Positions 42,974 to 51,469 of a stretch of DNA of 64,000 bases are shown here, in pieces. The notes beneath the pieces are model-generated. The model had not been told where the DNA came from, ran no database searches, and was given only the letters and a program-made list of their open reading frames with translations. The stretch is taken from the NCBI RefSeq assembly GCF_004340205.1, contig NZ_SLWB01000010.1:62001-126000 (forward strand). Reading direction: 5' to 3'. This DNA is from Acetobacteroides hydrogenigenes (GTDB lineage Bacteria; Bacteroidota; Bacteroidia; Bacteroidales; ZOR0009). Positions within the stretch are counted from its first letter, which is position 1. Every line of letters begins with the position of its first letter. A program made the position numbers and the translations under genes.

Positions 42974-45586
42974 ATGTTAATAGCAAAAACGGGAAATTCA
43001 CCTACCGAAAATGATCAAATTGGTCATTTCTTATCAGCAAAAATTGCCGATTATAATGCAATGCCCGATTCGCGTAAGAGTCTTATTAGGATGTTGTTTC
43101 GGCATTGTATTGCCTGCTCTGATAGTGCATTTGATGATCTGCCTATTAATTTTAGGATTCACCAAAGTATTTTTGGACAACGAGATGCAGGGATGAGTTC
43201 TATTGTGCTGAGCAATCCGAAGCCCTCCTTCTCCTTGCTCTCCGGTGTAGTCCCTTTTTACAACCGAACCTCCTTTCATCTGGGGAAAATTATTGACTAT
43301 ACTGCTAAATTCTATGCTTCGAGTGGATGTGCTGTAGTTGCTTCTCGAATGGCTTACTCGAAAACTCTTACTAAACCGATGCTTATTTCGTTAGATATTG
43401 GGTTGTCTAATGATTCTGAGGCTTTCTCGCTTACTCATCCATTTTATAAAGTGTATGCGGTTACTTTTTCTGGAGAGTCGAGTTCGTCGTTGCTGAAGGA
43501 GTATGATTTTTTTGATATCCTATGCTCTTTAAGGAGCGTGGGGAGCGATATCTTTTATAGTCTGATAGAGGAAGAGTCTGATTGCTGCTTCGTTGTTCGG
43601 TTAGCTACCCAGTTTGGATACAAGTTTTTGCTTGATACGGATTTGCTGAAGGAATCTGCCGGGCATAAAACGTTTTTGTGCGTTGTTTCTCCTACTGCTG
43701 TAGATAGGTTTGAAGAGGTGTGTAAAAACCTTAATGCTGTTTCTTGCGGAACTGTTTTTGAAGGAGTTGAAGAGAGTGTCTTTATAAGAAATGGAGAAAG
43801 GCTTCTTTTTTCCTCAATTCTAGTTAACGAAATTATTCTTTTAGCGGTAAGCTATCAATGCTATGGTAGTTCATCTGTAAAGTTGCATAGGAGCGAGGAG
43901 ACTTTTGTTCCTCAAAGTCATCATGTAGAACGCTCTATTCAAGATGTTCTCGAAAACATCGAATATGTATCTCCAAGTTTGCTAGCGTCTCGTTTTGACT
44001 CGTGTATTAATACATATCAAACGAGCGTTGCTCGTTCTCCGTACGTAACGTATTTTGCCGTAAAAGGTATAGGTAGATTCATGGTGTCATTAGATACGTA
44101 TGTACACGATGCCGATTTAGGAGGAGCGTTGGACTCTACCTTGAGGGTGATTTTTGAGCATCAGGCTTATGGTGCTACCCCTAGTTTAGCCTTAATTCGG
44201 TTGATTGAGCGGACTGGTAGTAATGGCGGTTATGGGCAGAGAATGATTGATGAGTTAATTAGATTTTTGGATATATTCTCGATACGATGCAAAATTGAGC
44301 GTGAAGAGATTGCTAGTATATCGGCTGATTATGTTTTATCCTTTGGACTAGTCTCTAAGTTGGAACATAAGGTTTCCGAACTAATGTCGGGTTTTAAGCA
44401 GAAAGGTGAACTAATTTATTCCATAGACCTTGCTTCTTGTGGAACTGGTTGCTCAACATCTTCCAACGAGGAATTGCCTTTTTCAAATCGCATAATATCA
44501 AACTTGGTTAGTTCCAAAATAGTAAATGCCATTTCTCCAATTTCACGAGGAGGCCTTTTCTTTTCTCTATTTTCGATGGGTGAAAGCCTGAATTTAGGCT
44601 TCGATATAACTGGTGATACGGAACAATCCTCAGAAAAATTTTTGTTTGATGACTCTATTGGGCGTACTGTTTTAGCCGTATCAGAAGAGCATGAAGCTCA
44701 TTTTGTTGATTTTATGCAAGAAACGGGGGTGCCTATAACATTGCTGGGGCATGTAACTAAAGGAGAAATAAGAATAGACGATGTTTCGTATGGTTTTATT
44801 GCTGATTTAAAAAAGAAAGTTTCCTTTGCATTCGATAATAATATAAAGAAAATGGCATCGAAAAAGGTTGTTAAGCCCTACGCAGATTCACAATCGACGA
44901 AGAAGGAACAGGTTGCAAGCATGTTTGACAATATTGCGTATAAGTATGATTTTTTAAATCACTTTCTTTCGTTAGGGATAGATAAGCTTTGGCGTAAAAA
45001 GTTGGTAAAGGAAGTTGGCAAGTATAGGCCTTCTCGAATTCTTGATGTTGCGACAGGAACTGGAGATCTTGCAATCGCATTGTCTAAGCTTAGACCTCAG
45101 AATATTGTAGGGATTGATATCTCCACAAAAATGGTAGAAGTGGGGGTTGAAAAGGTAAAAAAGGAAAAACTTGATGGTGTAATTTTTCTTCAAAAAGGTG
45201 ATTCTGAAATCATTAACTTTGACAGCAGCACCTTCGATTTTGCTACAGTTGCTTTTGGCGTTCGAAATTTTGAGAATCCGCTACTTGGCTTAAGAGAAAT
45301 GCATCGAGTCCTAAAGCCTGGAGGAGGTGTGGCTGTTTTGGAGTTTGCCATGCCAACAAAATTTCCCATTAGAAATCTTTACAAGTTTTATTTCTTTAGG
45401 ATACTTCCATTTGTTGGTAGGTTCTTTTCTAAGGATCGGTCGGCATATACTTATTTACCCGAATCGGTGGAGGCTTTCCCAAGTGGAGCAAGTTTCTTAG
45501 CGTTACTTAAAGAAGCTGGTTTTACAAAAGCGAGGATCATTCCATTAACTTTTGGTGTTGCAAATATCTATATCGGAGAGAAGTAG
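42974..45586 (+). CDS. menG: Divergent PurL-like (AIR synthase-fold) domain read in frame into MenG/UbiE methyltransferase
   Basis: An 870-aa frame with two unlike parts. Residues 627-870 are a complete demethylmenaquinone methyltransferase: KKEQVASMFDNIAYKYDFLNHFLSLGIDKLWR, SAM motif ILDVATGTGDLA, FGVRNFENPLLGLREMHRVLKPGG and a normal C-terminus (last step of menaquinone synthesis). Residues 1 to about 620 resemble the duplicated AIR synthase/PurL fold. The clearest pieces are FLCVVSPTAVDRFEEVCKNL, SPSLLASRFDSCINTY to LGGALDSTLR, and IGRTVLAVSEEHEAHFVDFM to TLLGHVTKGEI. The usual PurL catalytic and ATP motifs (such as ESHNHPS) are not seen, so it may be inactive. ATG 44852 opens the second part and could be an independent start. 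porT follows. Confidence 0.8.
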   Translation: MLIAKTGNSPTENDQIGHFLSAKIADYNAMPDSRKSLIRMLFRHCIACSDSAFDDLPINFRIHQSIFGQRDAGMSSIVLSNPKPSFSLLSGVVPFYNRTSFHLGKIIDYTAKFYASSGCAVVASRMAYSKTLTKPMLISLDIGLSNDSEAFSLTHPFYKVYAVTFSGESSSSLLKEYDFFDILCSLRSVGSDIFYSLIEEESDCCFVVRLATQFGYKFLLDTDLLKESAGHKTFLCVVSPTAVDRFEEVCKNLNAVSCGTVFEGVEESVFIRNGERLLFSSILVNEIILLAVSYQCYGSSSVKLHRSEETFVPQSHHVERSIQDVLENIEYVSPSLLASRFDSCINTYQTSVARSPYVTYFAVKGIGRFMVSLDTYVHDADLGGALDSTLRVIFEHQAYGATPSLALIRLIERTGSNGGYGQRMIDELIRFLDIFSIRCKIEREEIASISADYVLSFGLVSKLEHKVSELMSGFKQKGELIYSIDLASCGTGCSTSSNEELPFSNRIISNLVSSKIVNAISPISRGGLFFSLFSMGESLNLGFDITGDTEQSSEKFLFDDSIGRTVLAVSEEHEAHFVDFMQETGVPITLLGHVTKGEIRIDDVSYGFIADLKKKVSFAFDNNIKKMASKKVVKPYADSQSTKKEQVASMFDNIAYKYDFLNHFLSLGIDKLWRKKLVKEVGKYRPSRILDVATGTGDLAIALSKLRPQNIVGIDISTKMVEVGVEKVKKEKLDGVIFLQKGDSEIINFDSSTFDFATVAFGVRNFENPLLGLREMHRVLKPGGGVAVLEFAMPTKFPIRNLYKFYFFRILPFVGRFFSKDRSAYTYLPESVEAFPSGASFLALLKEAGFTKARIIPLTFGVANIYIGEK

Positions 45587-45591
45587 TGAGT

Positions 45592-46344
45592 ATGAATAGT
45601 AGGGGAAGGTTTGCTCTTTTAGTGATTGTTGCCGTGTTTTTGGCAAACTTTTCTTATGGGCAGTTAAAAAAGAGTCGTCCCCTTACCAACCCTGCTTATG
45701 ATTTAGGAAAGCGTATCCACTTTGGATTTTCATTAGGGATAAACAGCATGGATGCAGAGGTTGATTGTAAAAGATTCTTTGCTGTCGATGAGTATGGTAA
45801 GACCGTTTTGCTTTGGACAGATATATCTCAAGTACTTCCTGGTTTTAATGTAAACATCATATCTGAGTTAAGAATAACCCGTAATCTTGGACTTCGAGTA
45901 TTGCCTGGAATGTCGTTTGGACAGCGAACGTTTTCGTTCTATGCTATAACAAATGCGGCTAACGAAAAGGACTCCCTTTACCATAAGATGAAAATTGAAT
46001 CCTCAATGATAGAGGTTCCTATTCTTTTAAAGTATAGTGCCGTTAGGCATAGCGATATTAGACCTTATTTAATAGGCGGATTTACTCCTCGCTATGATTT
46101 AGCGGCCCGTAAAAGATTCACCGATGATGTTTATTTGGGTTTGAACAAGCTGAACTTTTATGTTGAACTTGGTTTCGGCTTTGACTTTTATCTTCCTTAT
46201 TTCAAATTTGGCACAGAAATAAAGTACACTAGGGGGCTGAACAATATGCTCTCGGATCGGACTAGGGATGGATATGAGTATTTCCCCCAATCGATAGATG
46301 GGATAATTACCGATATGGTCGTAATATCTTTTAACTTCGAATAG
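45592..46344 (+). CDS. porT: PorT-family beta-barrel protein (type IX secretion)
   Basis: Outer-membrane-associated beta-barrel protein needed for the type IX secretion system in relatives such as Porphyromonas. The 250-aa protein has a signal peptide (about 1-24), then KKSRPLTNPAYDLGKRIHFGFSLGIN and alternating beta-strand segments ending in an aromatic residue (VVISFNFE), which suits barrel insertion. The position directly after menG/ubiE is conserved in the phylum. The ATG at 45592 follows the menG stop by 5 bases; a GTG at 45586 would overlap that stop. No other type IX genes are in this window. Confidence 0.85.
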   Translation: MNSRGRFALLVIVAVFLANFSYGQLKKSRPLTNPAYDLGKRIHFGFSLGINSMDAEVDCKRFFAVDEYGKTVLLWTDISQVLPGFNVNIISELRITRNLGLRVLPGMSFGQRTFSFYAITNAANEKDSLYHKMKIESSMIEVPILLKYSAVRHSDIRPYLIGGFTPRYDLAARKRFTDDVYLGLNKLNFYVELGFGFDFYLPYFKFGTEIKYTRGLNNMLSDRTRDGYEYFPQSIDGIITDMVVISFNFE

Positions 46345-46356
46345 GATTTAAATTCT

Positions 46357-46364
46357 TACTTTTG
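46357..46364 (+). promoter_or_regulatory. -7 promoter element of the FAD-dehydrogenase gene
   Basis: TACTTTTG, a full match to TAnnTTTG, 16 bases before the ATG at 46381. No convincing TTTG is at the -33 position (only TTCG). Confidence 0.5.
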
Positions 46365-46380
46365 TGGTAAAATAAAGTCA

Positions 46381-47940
46381 ATGCCACAGGATTTAAATCT
46401 GTTACTTACGCCAAAACAGGCGTCGGACAAGCAATACTACCTGCCAATAATAGCAAAACTGCTAAATGTAGATCCTATTCAAATCGCCTTTGTTATGGTT
46501 ACTCGGCGTTCTATTGATGCTCGTAGCCGAGATGTTAAGGTGAGTATGGGCGTTCGGGTGTTTTTAGATGAGCAAGTTCCTCAAATTTTGAGCCACCAGT
46601 TCGAGTACGGAGATGTTTCTAAAAGGGATGAGGTCGTTATTGTAGGCTCAGGTCCTGCTGGATTATTTGCTGCGCTTCGTTTAATAGAGCTTGGTTATAA
46701 GCCAGTTGTCTTGGAAAGAGGAAAAGATGTTTCGTCACGAAAGCGAGATGTTGCTTCTTTAAACAGAAATCAACCGATTAATGTCGATTCAAATTATGCA
46801 TTTGGAGAGGGTGGGGCAGGTACATTTTCTGATGGCAAGTTGTACACTCGTTCGAAAAAGCGAGGAGACTACCGCAAAGCATTAGAAGCACTTTGTTTTC
46901 ACGGTGCTAGCGAGAATATTCTTTCTGATGCTCATCCCCATATTGGGACCAACGTTCTTCCTCGTATTATTGGTAACATTCGAAAAACAATAATTGCAGC
47001 AGGTGGGAAGGTTTACTTTGACTCGCGAGTTACAGATATCCTTCTAAAGGAAGGCAAGGCCGTAGGTGTAAAAACAGCCAATGGAGATATTGTAACAGGT
47101 CGTGCTGTAATCTTGGCAACAGGGCACTCTGCTCGGGATATATACCATCTGCTACATCAAAAAGGTATTCTACTCGAAGCAAAATCTTTTGCAATGGGAG
47201 TTCGCGTAGAGCATCCACAAGCGTTGATAGATACGATTCAATATCATAAGGAGAGTCGAGGGGAGTATCTTCCCGCTGCCGCATATAGCTTGGTTAATCA
47301 GGTGGCCGGGAGAGGAGTTTACTCTTTTTGCATGTGTCCTGGGGGCTTTATAGTTCCTGCAACAACTGGTTTAGGAGAGGTTGTTGTAAATGGCATGTCT
47401 CCTTCGGAGCGTAATTCTAGGTTTGCAAATTCGGGTATTGTTGTTGAAACGCGAATAGAGGATGCCGCTGCTTATGCAAAGCATGGAGTGTTGGCTGGGT
47501 TATACATGCAGATGGAACTCGAAAGTCTTGCGTTTAAGAATGGAGGGAATGGGGTAGTTGCACCTGCACAGCGATTAGCGGATTTTGTGCAAGGAAAGAT
47601 ATCTCAGGATCTACCTTTAACTTCTTACCATCCAGGTGTTCAGTCTTCACCAATGCATCAGTGGTTGCCAGGCTTTTTCTCTAAACGACTTCAGGAAGGA
47701 TTTAAAACCTTTAATGGAAAGATGAGAGGCTTTTTAACGAACGAAGCCTTAATCCTTGGGGTGGAATCGAGAACATCGTCTCCTGTTCGTATTCCTCGCG
47801 ATAGCAATACCCTTCAGCATCCTCAGATTGAGGGGCTATTCCCTTGTGCCGAGGGTGCTGGTTATGCTGGTGGGATTGTTTCTGCGGCGATCGATGGTGA
47901 GAGGGTTGCTGATAAGGTTGCCGATTGGGCAAAGCACTAA
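46381..47940 (+). CDS. NAD(P)/FAD-dependent oxidoreductase (COG2509-type)
   Basis: A 519-aa cytoplasmic flavoprotein of a widely conserved uncharacterised family. An N-terminal domain of about 80 residues precedes the FAD Rossmann motif VVIVGSGPAGLFAALRL (about 82-98). Then come the family signature NYAFGEGGAGTFSDGKLYTRSKKRG, ILATGHSARDIY (second dinucleotide-type motif), MGVRVEHPQALID, YSFCMCPGGFIVPA and the C-terminal CAEGAGYAGGIVSAAIDG. Members are annotated as FAD-dependent dehydrogenases; no reaction is established. It converges on the SpoU-type gene, and the two stop codons overlap. Confidence 0.9.
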   Translation: MPQDLNLLLTPKQASDKQYYLPIIAKLLNVDPIQIAFVMVTRRSIDARSRDVKVSMGVRVFLDEQVPQILSHQFEYGDVSKRDEVVIVGSGPAGLFAALRLIELGYKPVVLERGKDVSSRKRDVASLNRNQPINVDSNYAFGEGGAGTFSDGKLYTRSKKRGDYRKALEALCFHGASENILSDAHPHIGTNVLPRIIGNIRKTIIAAGGKVYFDSRVTDILLKEGKAVGVKTANGDIVTGRAVILATGHSARDIYHLLHQKGILLEAKSFAMGVRVEHPQALIDTIQYHKESRGEYLPAAAYSLVNQVAGRGVYSFCMCPGGFIVPATTGLGEVVVNGMSPSERNSRFANSGIVVETRIEDAAAYAKHGVLAGLYMQMELESLAFKNGGNGVVAPAQRLADFVQGKISQDLPLTSYHPGVQSSPMHQWLPGFFSKRLQEGFKTFNGKMRGFLTNEALILGVESRTSSPVRIPRDSNTLQHPQIEGLFPCAEGAGYAGGIVSAAIDGERVADKVADWAKH

Positions 47941-48674
47941 AAAATACGTCGTTTGAATTCTGAGCAGCATATTGCTGTTGCAATGGCTACGTTTAGTGAT
48001 TCTACATTTTCTGCTTTAAATGATGGGATGGTTATCTTATGGGTGATTAGATACTCTATCTCTTTGCTTATTCCAGAGCCTTCATTTCCCATAACGATAA
48101 TTCCATTCCTGGGTAGTTTGGCTGTGTAAATATTTTCTCCGCTCATAAAGGTACCAAAGATTGGAATGTTATGCTGTTTGGCTTCTTTTAGTAGTTTGTG
48201 TAAGTTTGTGTATATAATTTTTACACGGGCAATGGCACCCATTGTTGCCTGAACAACCTTAGGGTTGAAGCAGTCTGCTGTATTTATGCTGCATACAATG
48301 GTTTGTATGCCAAACCAATCTGCCAATCGTATAATGGTTCCTAAATTACCTGGATCCTGGACATCGTCGAGTATAATCGTTAGTTGAGAACCTTCAGTTT
48401 GATAGTTGTTCGTGCTATTAGGAATTCTGATCAGGGCTAGATAGCTCGTTGGTTTTTGTAAAAAAGATATGCGTTCCATCTCAACTTCGCTGATGATGGA
48501 CGTTTTTTTTGCAGGGATTTCGTTTGGACAGGTTGCGTATAGTATCTCTACTTGGAATCCCGCGTCTATAATCTCTCTTATTGCCTTGAGGCCTTCAGCA
48601 ACAAACAATCCTTGCTCATATCTATACTTTTTTTGAGCAAGTTTTTTTACTTCTGCAATTTCTTTTTTTGTCAT
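47937..48674 (-). CDS. TrmH/SpoU-family RNA 2'-O-methyltransferase
   Basis: SAM-dependent ribose methyltransferase acting on rRNA or tRNA. The 245-aa protein has the SpoU substrate-binding N-domain (about 1-90, with RYEQGLFVAEGLKAIREI). The trefoil-knot SPOUT domain follows, with motif 1 LDDVQDPGNLGTIIRLADWFG, motif 2 VMGNEGSGIS and motif 3 SLNVAIATAICCSEF. Target nucleotide unknown. The 3' end overlaps the end of the FAD-dehydrogenase gene by four bases. A full-consensus promoter lies at 48692-48724 on the minus strand. Confidence 0.93.
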   Translation of the reverse strand: MTKKEIAEVKKLAQKKYRYEQGLFVAEGLKAIREIIDAGFQVEILYATCPNEIPAKKTSIISEVEMERISFLQKPTSYLALIRIPNSTNNYQTEGSQLTIILDDVQDPGNLGTIIRLADWFGIQTIVCSINTADCFNPKVVQATMGAIARVKIIYTNLHKLLKEAKQHNIPIFGTFMSGENIYTAKLPRNGIIVMGNEGSGISKEIEYLITHKITIPSFKAENVESLNVAIATAICCSEFKRRIF

Positions 48675-48691
48675 TTGCCGTATTTGAGATG

Positions 48692-48724
48692 CAAAGGTAA
48701 GCGTTTAATCTTTTGTAGAGCAAA
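48692..48724 (-). promoter_or_regulatory. Promoter of the SpoU-type methyltransferase gene
   Basis: On the minus strand TTTG (complement of 48721-48724), 21-base spacer, TACCTTTG (complement of 48692-48699). Start near 48685, 11 bases before the ATG. Confidence 0.75.
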
Positions 48725-48825
48725 CAACTAGATCAATAAAGCCTATTTGAATAAGATAAAATTGTTAAGTATAGAGATTGCCTGTGCAATAGTTTTCATT
48801 TGGAGCATTTTTTTTGATAGAAAAA

Positions 48826-48855
48826 GTTGGAATTTGGATTTATTTCGTAGTTTTG
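48826..48855 (+). promoter_or_regulatory. Promoter of the candidate ncRNA
   Basis: GTTG at 48826-48829, 18-base spacer, TAGTTTTG at 48848-48855 (full TAnnTTTG). Predicted start at about 48861. Confidence 0.65.
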
Positions 48856-48860
48856 CACCT

Positions 48861-49009
48861 AAATTCTTATAAGCGGTTATGCTTAGGGGGATTTTAGCAA
48901 TTCGCTCGAATTGCTAAAGACTAATAGATAAGTGGTTAACTTCGCTACTATTAAGTAGCAATGGTGTTTAGAGGTTGAAAGTGCTCGATGTGAATCGAGC
49001 ATTTTTTTT
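48861..49009 (+). ncRNA. Candidate structured small RNA with own promoter and terminator
   Basis: A gene-free stretch of about 149 nt lies between a full-consensus promoter and an intrinsic terminator. It contains three hairpins: a 12-bp perfect inverted repeat (48893-48904 with 48907-48918), GCTACT/AGTAGC (48944-48949 with 48954-48959) and the terminator stem TGCTCGAT/ATCGAGCA (48982-48989 with 48994-49001) followed by T8. There is no good reading frame. The length and layout suit an abundant regulatory RNA, possibly of the 6S type, but the family could not be recognised. It could instead be the leader of the TamL gene, cut off by termination. Confidence 0.6.
48982..49009 (+). terminator. 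Intrinsic terminator of the candidate ncRNA
   Basis: 8-bp stem TGCTCGAT/ATCGAGCA, 4-base loop (GTGA), then eight T residues (49002-49009). Confidence 0.88.
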
Positions 49010-49071
49010 ATATTTATCAATATTTTCGTCATTCCCATTATATTTGTTTTTAAAATGTAACCAATCCTTTC

Positions 49072-51462
49072 GTGAAAAAACTGATTTTTATCTTATTGTG
49101 CACCTTGATTCTGGGAGGATGCTCTCAAACAAAGTTTGTTCCCAAAGGAGCCTATCTGCTAACGGATATCGATTTAAAGGCAGATAATAAGAAAGTTAGT
49201 AAGAGTGCATTGACTGGAATCGTTCAGCAGCAACCCGTGAAAAGAATTTTAGGTATTCCAGCAGAATTGTGGATTTACAACTTGTCGGATAGCACTGGGA
49301 AAACGCGATTCAAACGTTGGATTAACAAAACATTTCAGAAGATAGGGGAGCCTCCTGTTATTTTCGATTCTTCTTTATACGCTAGTTCTCTTGTAGGTAT
49401 TAATCAGTATTTGATCTCAAAAGGATACTACAACGCGGTTGTCAGCGATACCTTAACATACCAGAAAAATAAATATGTAAAGGCTAAGATTCGTATTAAA
49501 ACGAATGCTCCTTATAGATTGTCAGATTACATAATTACGGGCTCTGACTCAACATTGGTTCAAAGAGTAAAATCTAATTCCTCTTTTTCGTTACTAAAGC
49601 AAGGAATGATCTTCGATTCTGATATACTTGAAAAGGAGCGAGAACGAATTGCCTCATCGCTTAGAAATGAGGGATATTTCTTTTTCAATAAGAGTCATAT
49701 TGTTTATGAAGCAGACTCTTCTGTTGGACAAAAAAGAGTGAGTTTGAATCTTATTGTAAAAAATGGGTTGGTCTATAATGCTGATAGTGGAAGCGTTGAG
49801 GAGAAAAAACACGAGAAATTCATTATTAAAGAGATAAATGTATATACGAATTACGAACCAACAGAAGCCTTAGTCGACAAGGACTATTTAGGTAAGTTTT
49901 CTTCGTATACCTATAGTGGGTTGAATATAAAGTATCTGAACAAGAGAAATGTTACGTCGGAATTAATTAATGGAGCCGTTCAGATTAAGCCAAACGAACT
50001 GTATGATAACTCTAAAGTAAATGCTACCTACGATAACTTTTCTGGATTGAGAATGTTTCGTACTGTAAATATTCAGTTTAAGGAATTAGCCAAAGATTCT
50101 ATTCTTAGTTCTAGTGCAGGTACAACAAGTGCAATTTCGGCTGTGAATTTTGTAGCCACGAAAGAACTTGCTTGCAATATCTTCCTTACGCCAATGTTGC
50201 TTCAGAGCTATAAGGTTGAGGGAGAGTTGTATATGTCTTCGGAAATTTGGGGAGTTGCAGGAAGTTTGGGATATTCACATTTAAATTTATTAAAAGGAGG
50301 AGAGTTGCTAAATCTGAGTTTTAATGGGTCTATAGACTTCTTGAAAGGAAATAGAGAGGAAGATGTTATTAACAAAGTGGATAAGTCAACAGAATATGGC
50401 GTTTTGTCATCTATATACATTCCGAGATTCTTACTGCCTTTTAATCTTCAGAAAAGGTTGATATTGCAGAGTCCTAAAACTCAATTTACTGGAGGGTATA
50501 ACTATCAAAGCCGTCCTTACTATACACGGAGCTTGGTTAATTTTGGATTTGGTTATAGTTGGATAACTAAAAAGAAACTGGAAATATCGTATACCCCCAT
50601 TAATCTGAGCATCATTAAGATGTCGAACGATGATGAACTTAAGGAAAACCTGAAAACCAAGCCTTTATTATATGCCGCATTTTCCGATCATTTTATTTCA
50701 TCGGGGGTGCTTTCTGTTGTCTACAACACGCAGAGAATTAATAGTCAGGATAGCTACTATTACTCCATTTTAAATTTAGAATTGGGTGGAAACTTAGTCA
50801 GCTTATTTAATCCGCTACTAAAAAGGGTAAAAAGTGACGCAGATGCATCTGTGTCGAGTTCTATTTGGGGAATGCCATATGCTCAATTTATAGGGACTGA
50901 CTATACTTTAGTTTACAATCAGCGTCTAGATTCTAAAAATAGAATGGTATTCCGTTTTCAAGTAGGTGCTTCTTTCCCATACGGGAACTCTGCAGCATTA
51001 CCTTACGAAAAGTACTACTTTGTAGGAGGTGCAAATAGTATGCGCGGATGGCAGGTTCGGATGCTTGGGCCTGGTGCAATATCTGATTCTGAGGATGATT
51101 TAGACGTGATTAAAGGACAGCGTGCATTGGGAGATTTTAAACTTGAAGGGAATCTTGAATATAGGTATAAACTCTTTTGGTCTTTTGAGGGTGCTCTATT
51201 TCTTGACGCCGGAAATGTATGGTTCCTTCCAAGAGATCATATGGCTTCAAAGGCTACTTTTAAGGTTGATACTTTTCTGAGTCAAATAGCTGCAAATACA
51301 GGCTTAGGTCTAAGGTTGAATTTAGGCTACCTTATTGCACGATTTGATGTTGGAATGCGAATGATTGATCCTTCTAAGCCATATGGAAGCCGCTTTTTGC
51401 TTAACCAGATTCCAACTAGTGATTACTTTTCATATCATATTGGTATAGGTTATCCTTTTTAG
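49072..51462 (+). CDS. tamL: TamL-type BamA/TamA-family outer-membrane lipoprotein
   Basis: Outer-membrane assembly protein of the Omp85 family; with TamB it helps insert outer-membrane or surface proteins or lipids. The 796-aa protein starts at GTG 49072 with a lipoprotein signal, L-G-G-C (Cys17), the feature that separates TamL from TamA. POTRA-like regions follow (about 110-330: SKGYYNAVVSDTL, KHEKFIIKEINVYTNYEPTE), then a C-terminal 16-strand barrel with YYFVGGANSMRGWQVRMLGPGAI (the conserved V/I-R-G-(F/W) motif) and a terminal phenylalanine. No tamB is near. It follows a SpoU-type gene divergently, as in related genomes. Confidence 0.88.
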   Translation: MKKLIFILLCTLILGGCSQTKFVPKGAYLLTDIDLKADNKKVSKSALTGIVQQQPVKRILGIPAELWIYNLSDSTGKTRFKRWINKTFQKIGEPPVIFDSSLYASSLVGINQYLISKGYYNAVVSDTLTYQKNKYVKAKIRIKTNAPYRLSDYIITGSDSTLVQRVKSNSSFSLLKQGMIFDSDILEKERERIASSLRNEGYFFFNKSHIVYEADSSVGQKRVSLNLIVKNGLVYNADSGSVEEKKHEKFIIKEINVYTNYEPTEALVDKDYLGKFSSYTYSGLNIKYLNKRNVTSELINGAVQIKPNELYDNSKVNATYDNFSGLRMFRTVNIQFKELAKDSILSSSAGTTSAISAVNFVATKELACNIFLTPMLLQSYKVEGELYMSSEIWGVAGSLGYSHLNLLKGGELLNLSFNGSIDFLKGNREEDVINKVDKSTEYGVLSSIYIPRFLLPFNLQKRLILQSPKTQFTGGYNYQSRPYYTRSLVNFGFGYSWITKKKLEISYTPINLSIIKMSNDDELKENLKTKPLLYAAFSDHFISSGVLSVVYNTQRINSQDSYYYSILNLELGGNLVSLFNPLLKRVKSDADASVSSSIWGMPYAQFIGTDYTLVYNQRLDSKNRMVFRFQVGASFPYGNSAALPYEKYYFVGGANSMRGWQVRMLGPGAISDSEDDLDVIKGQRALGDFKLEGNLEYRYKLFWSFEGALFLDAGNVWFLPRDHMASKATFKVDTFLSQIAANTGLGLRLNLGYLIARFDVGMRMIDPSKPYGSRFLLNQIPTSDYFSYHIGIGYPF

Positions 51463-51469
51463 AGTAGTA

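Noticed and set aside
48861-49009. Naming the RNA as 6S RNA
   Set aside because: The long closing stem and central bubble of 6S RNA could not be drawn by eye; only the promoter, hairpins and terminator are certain.
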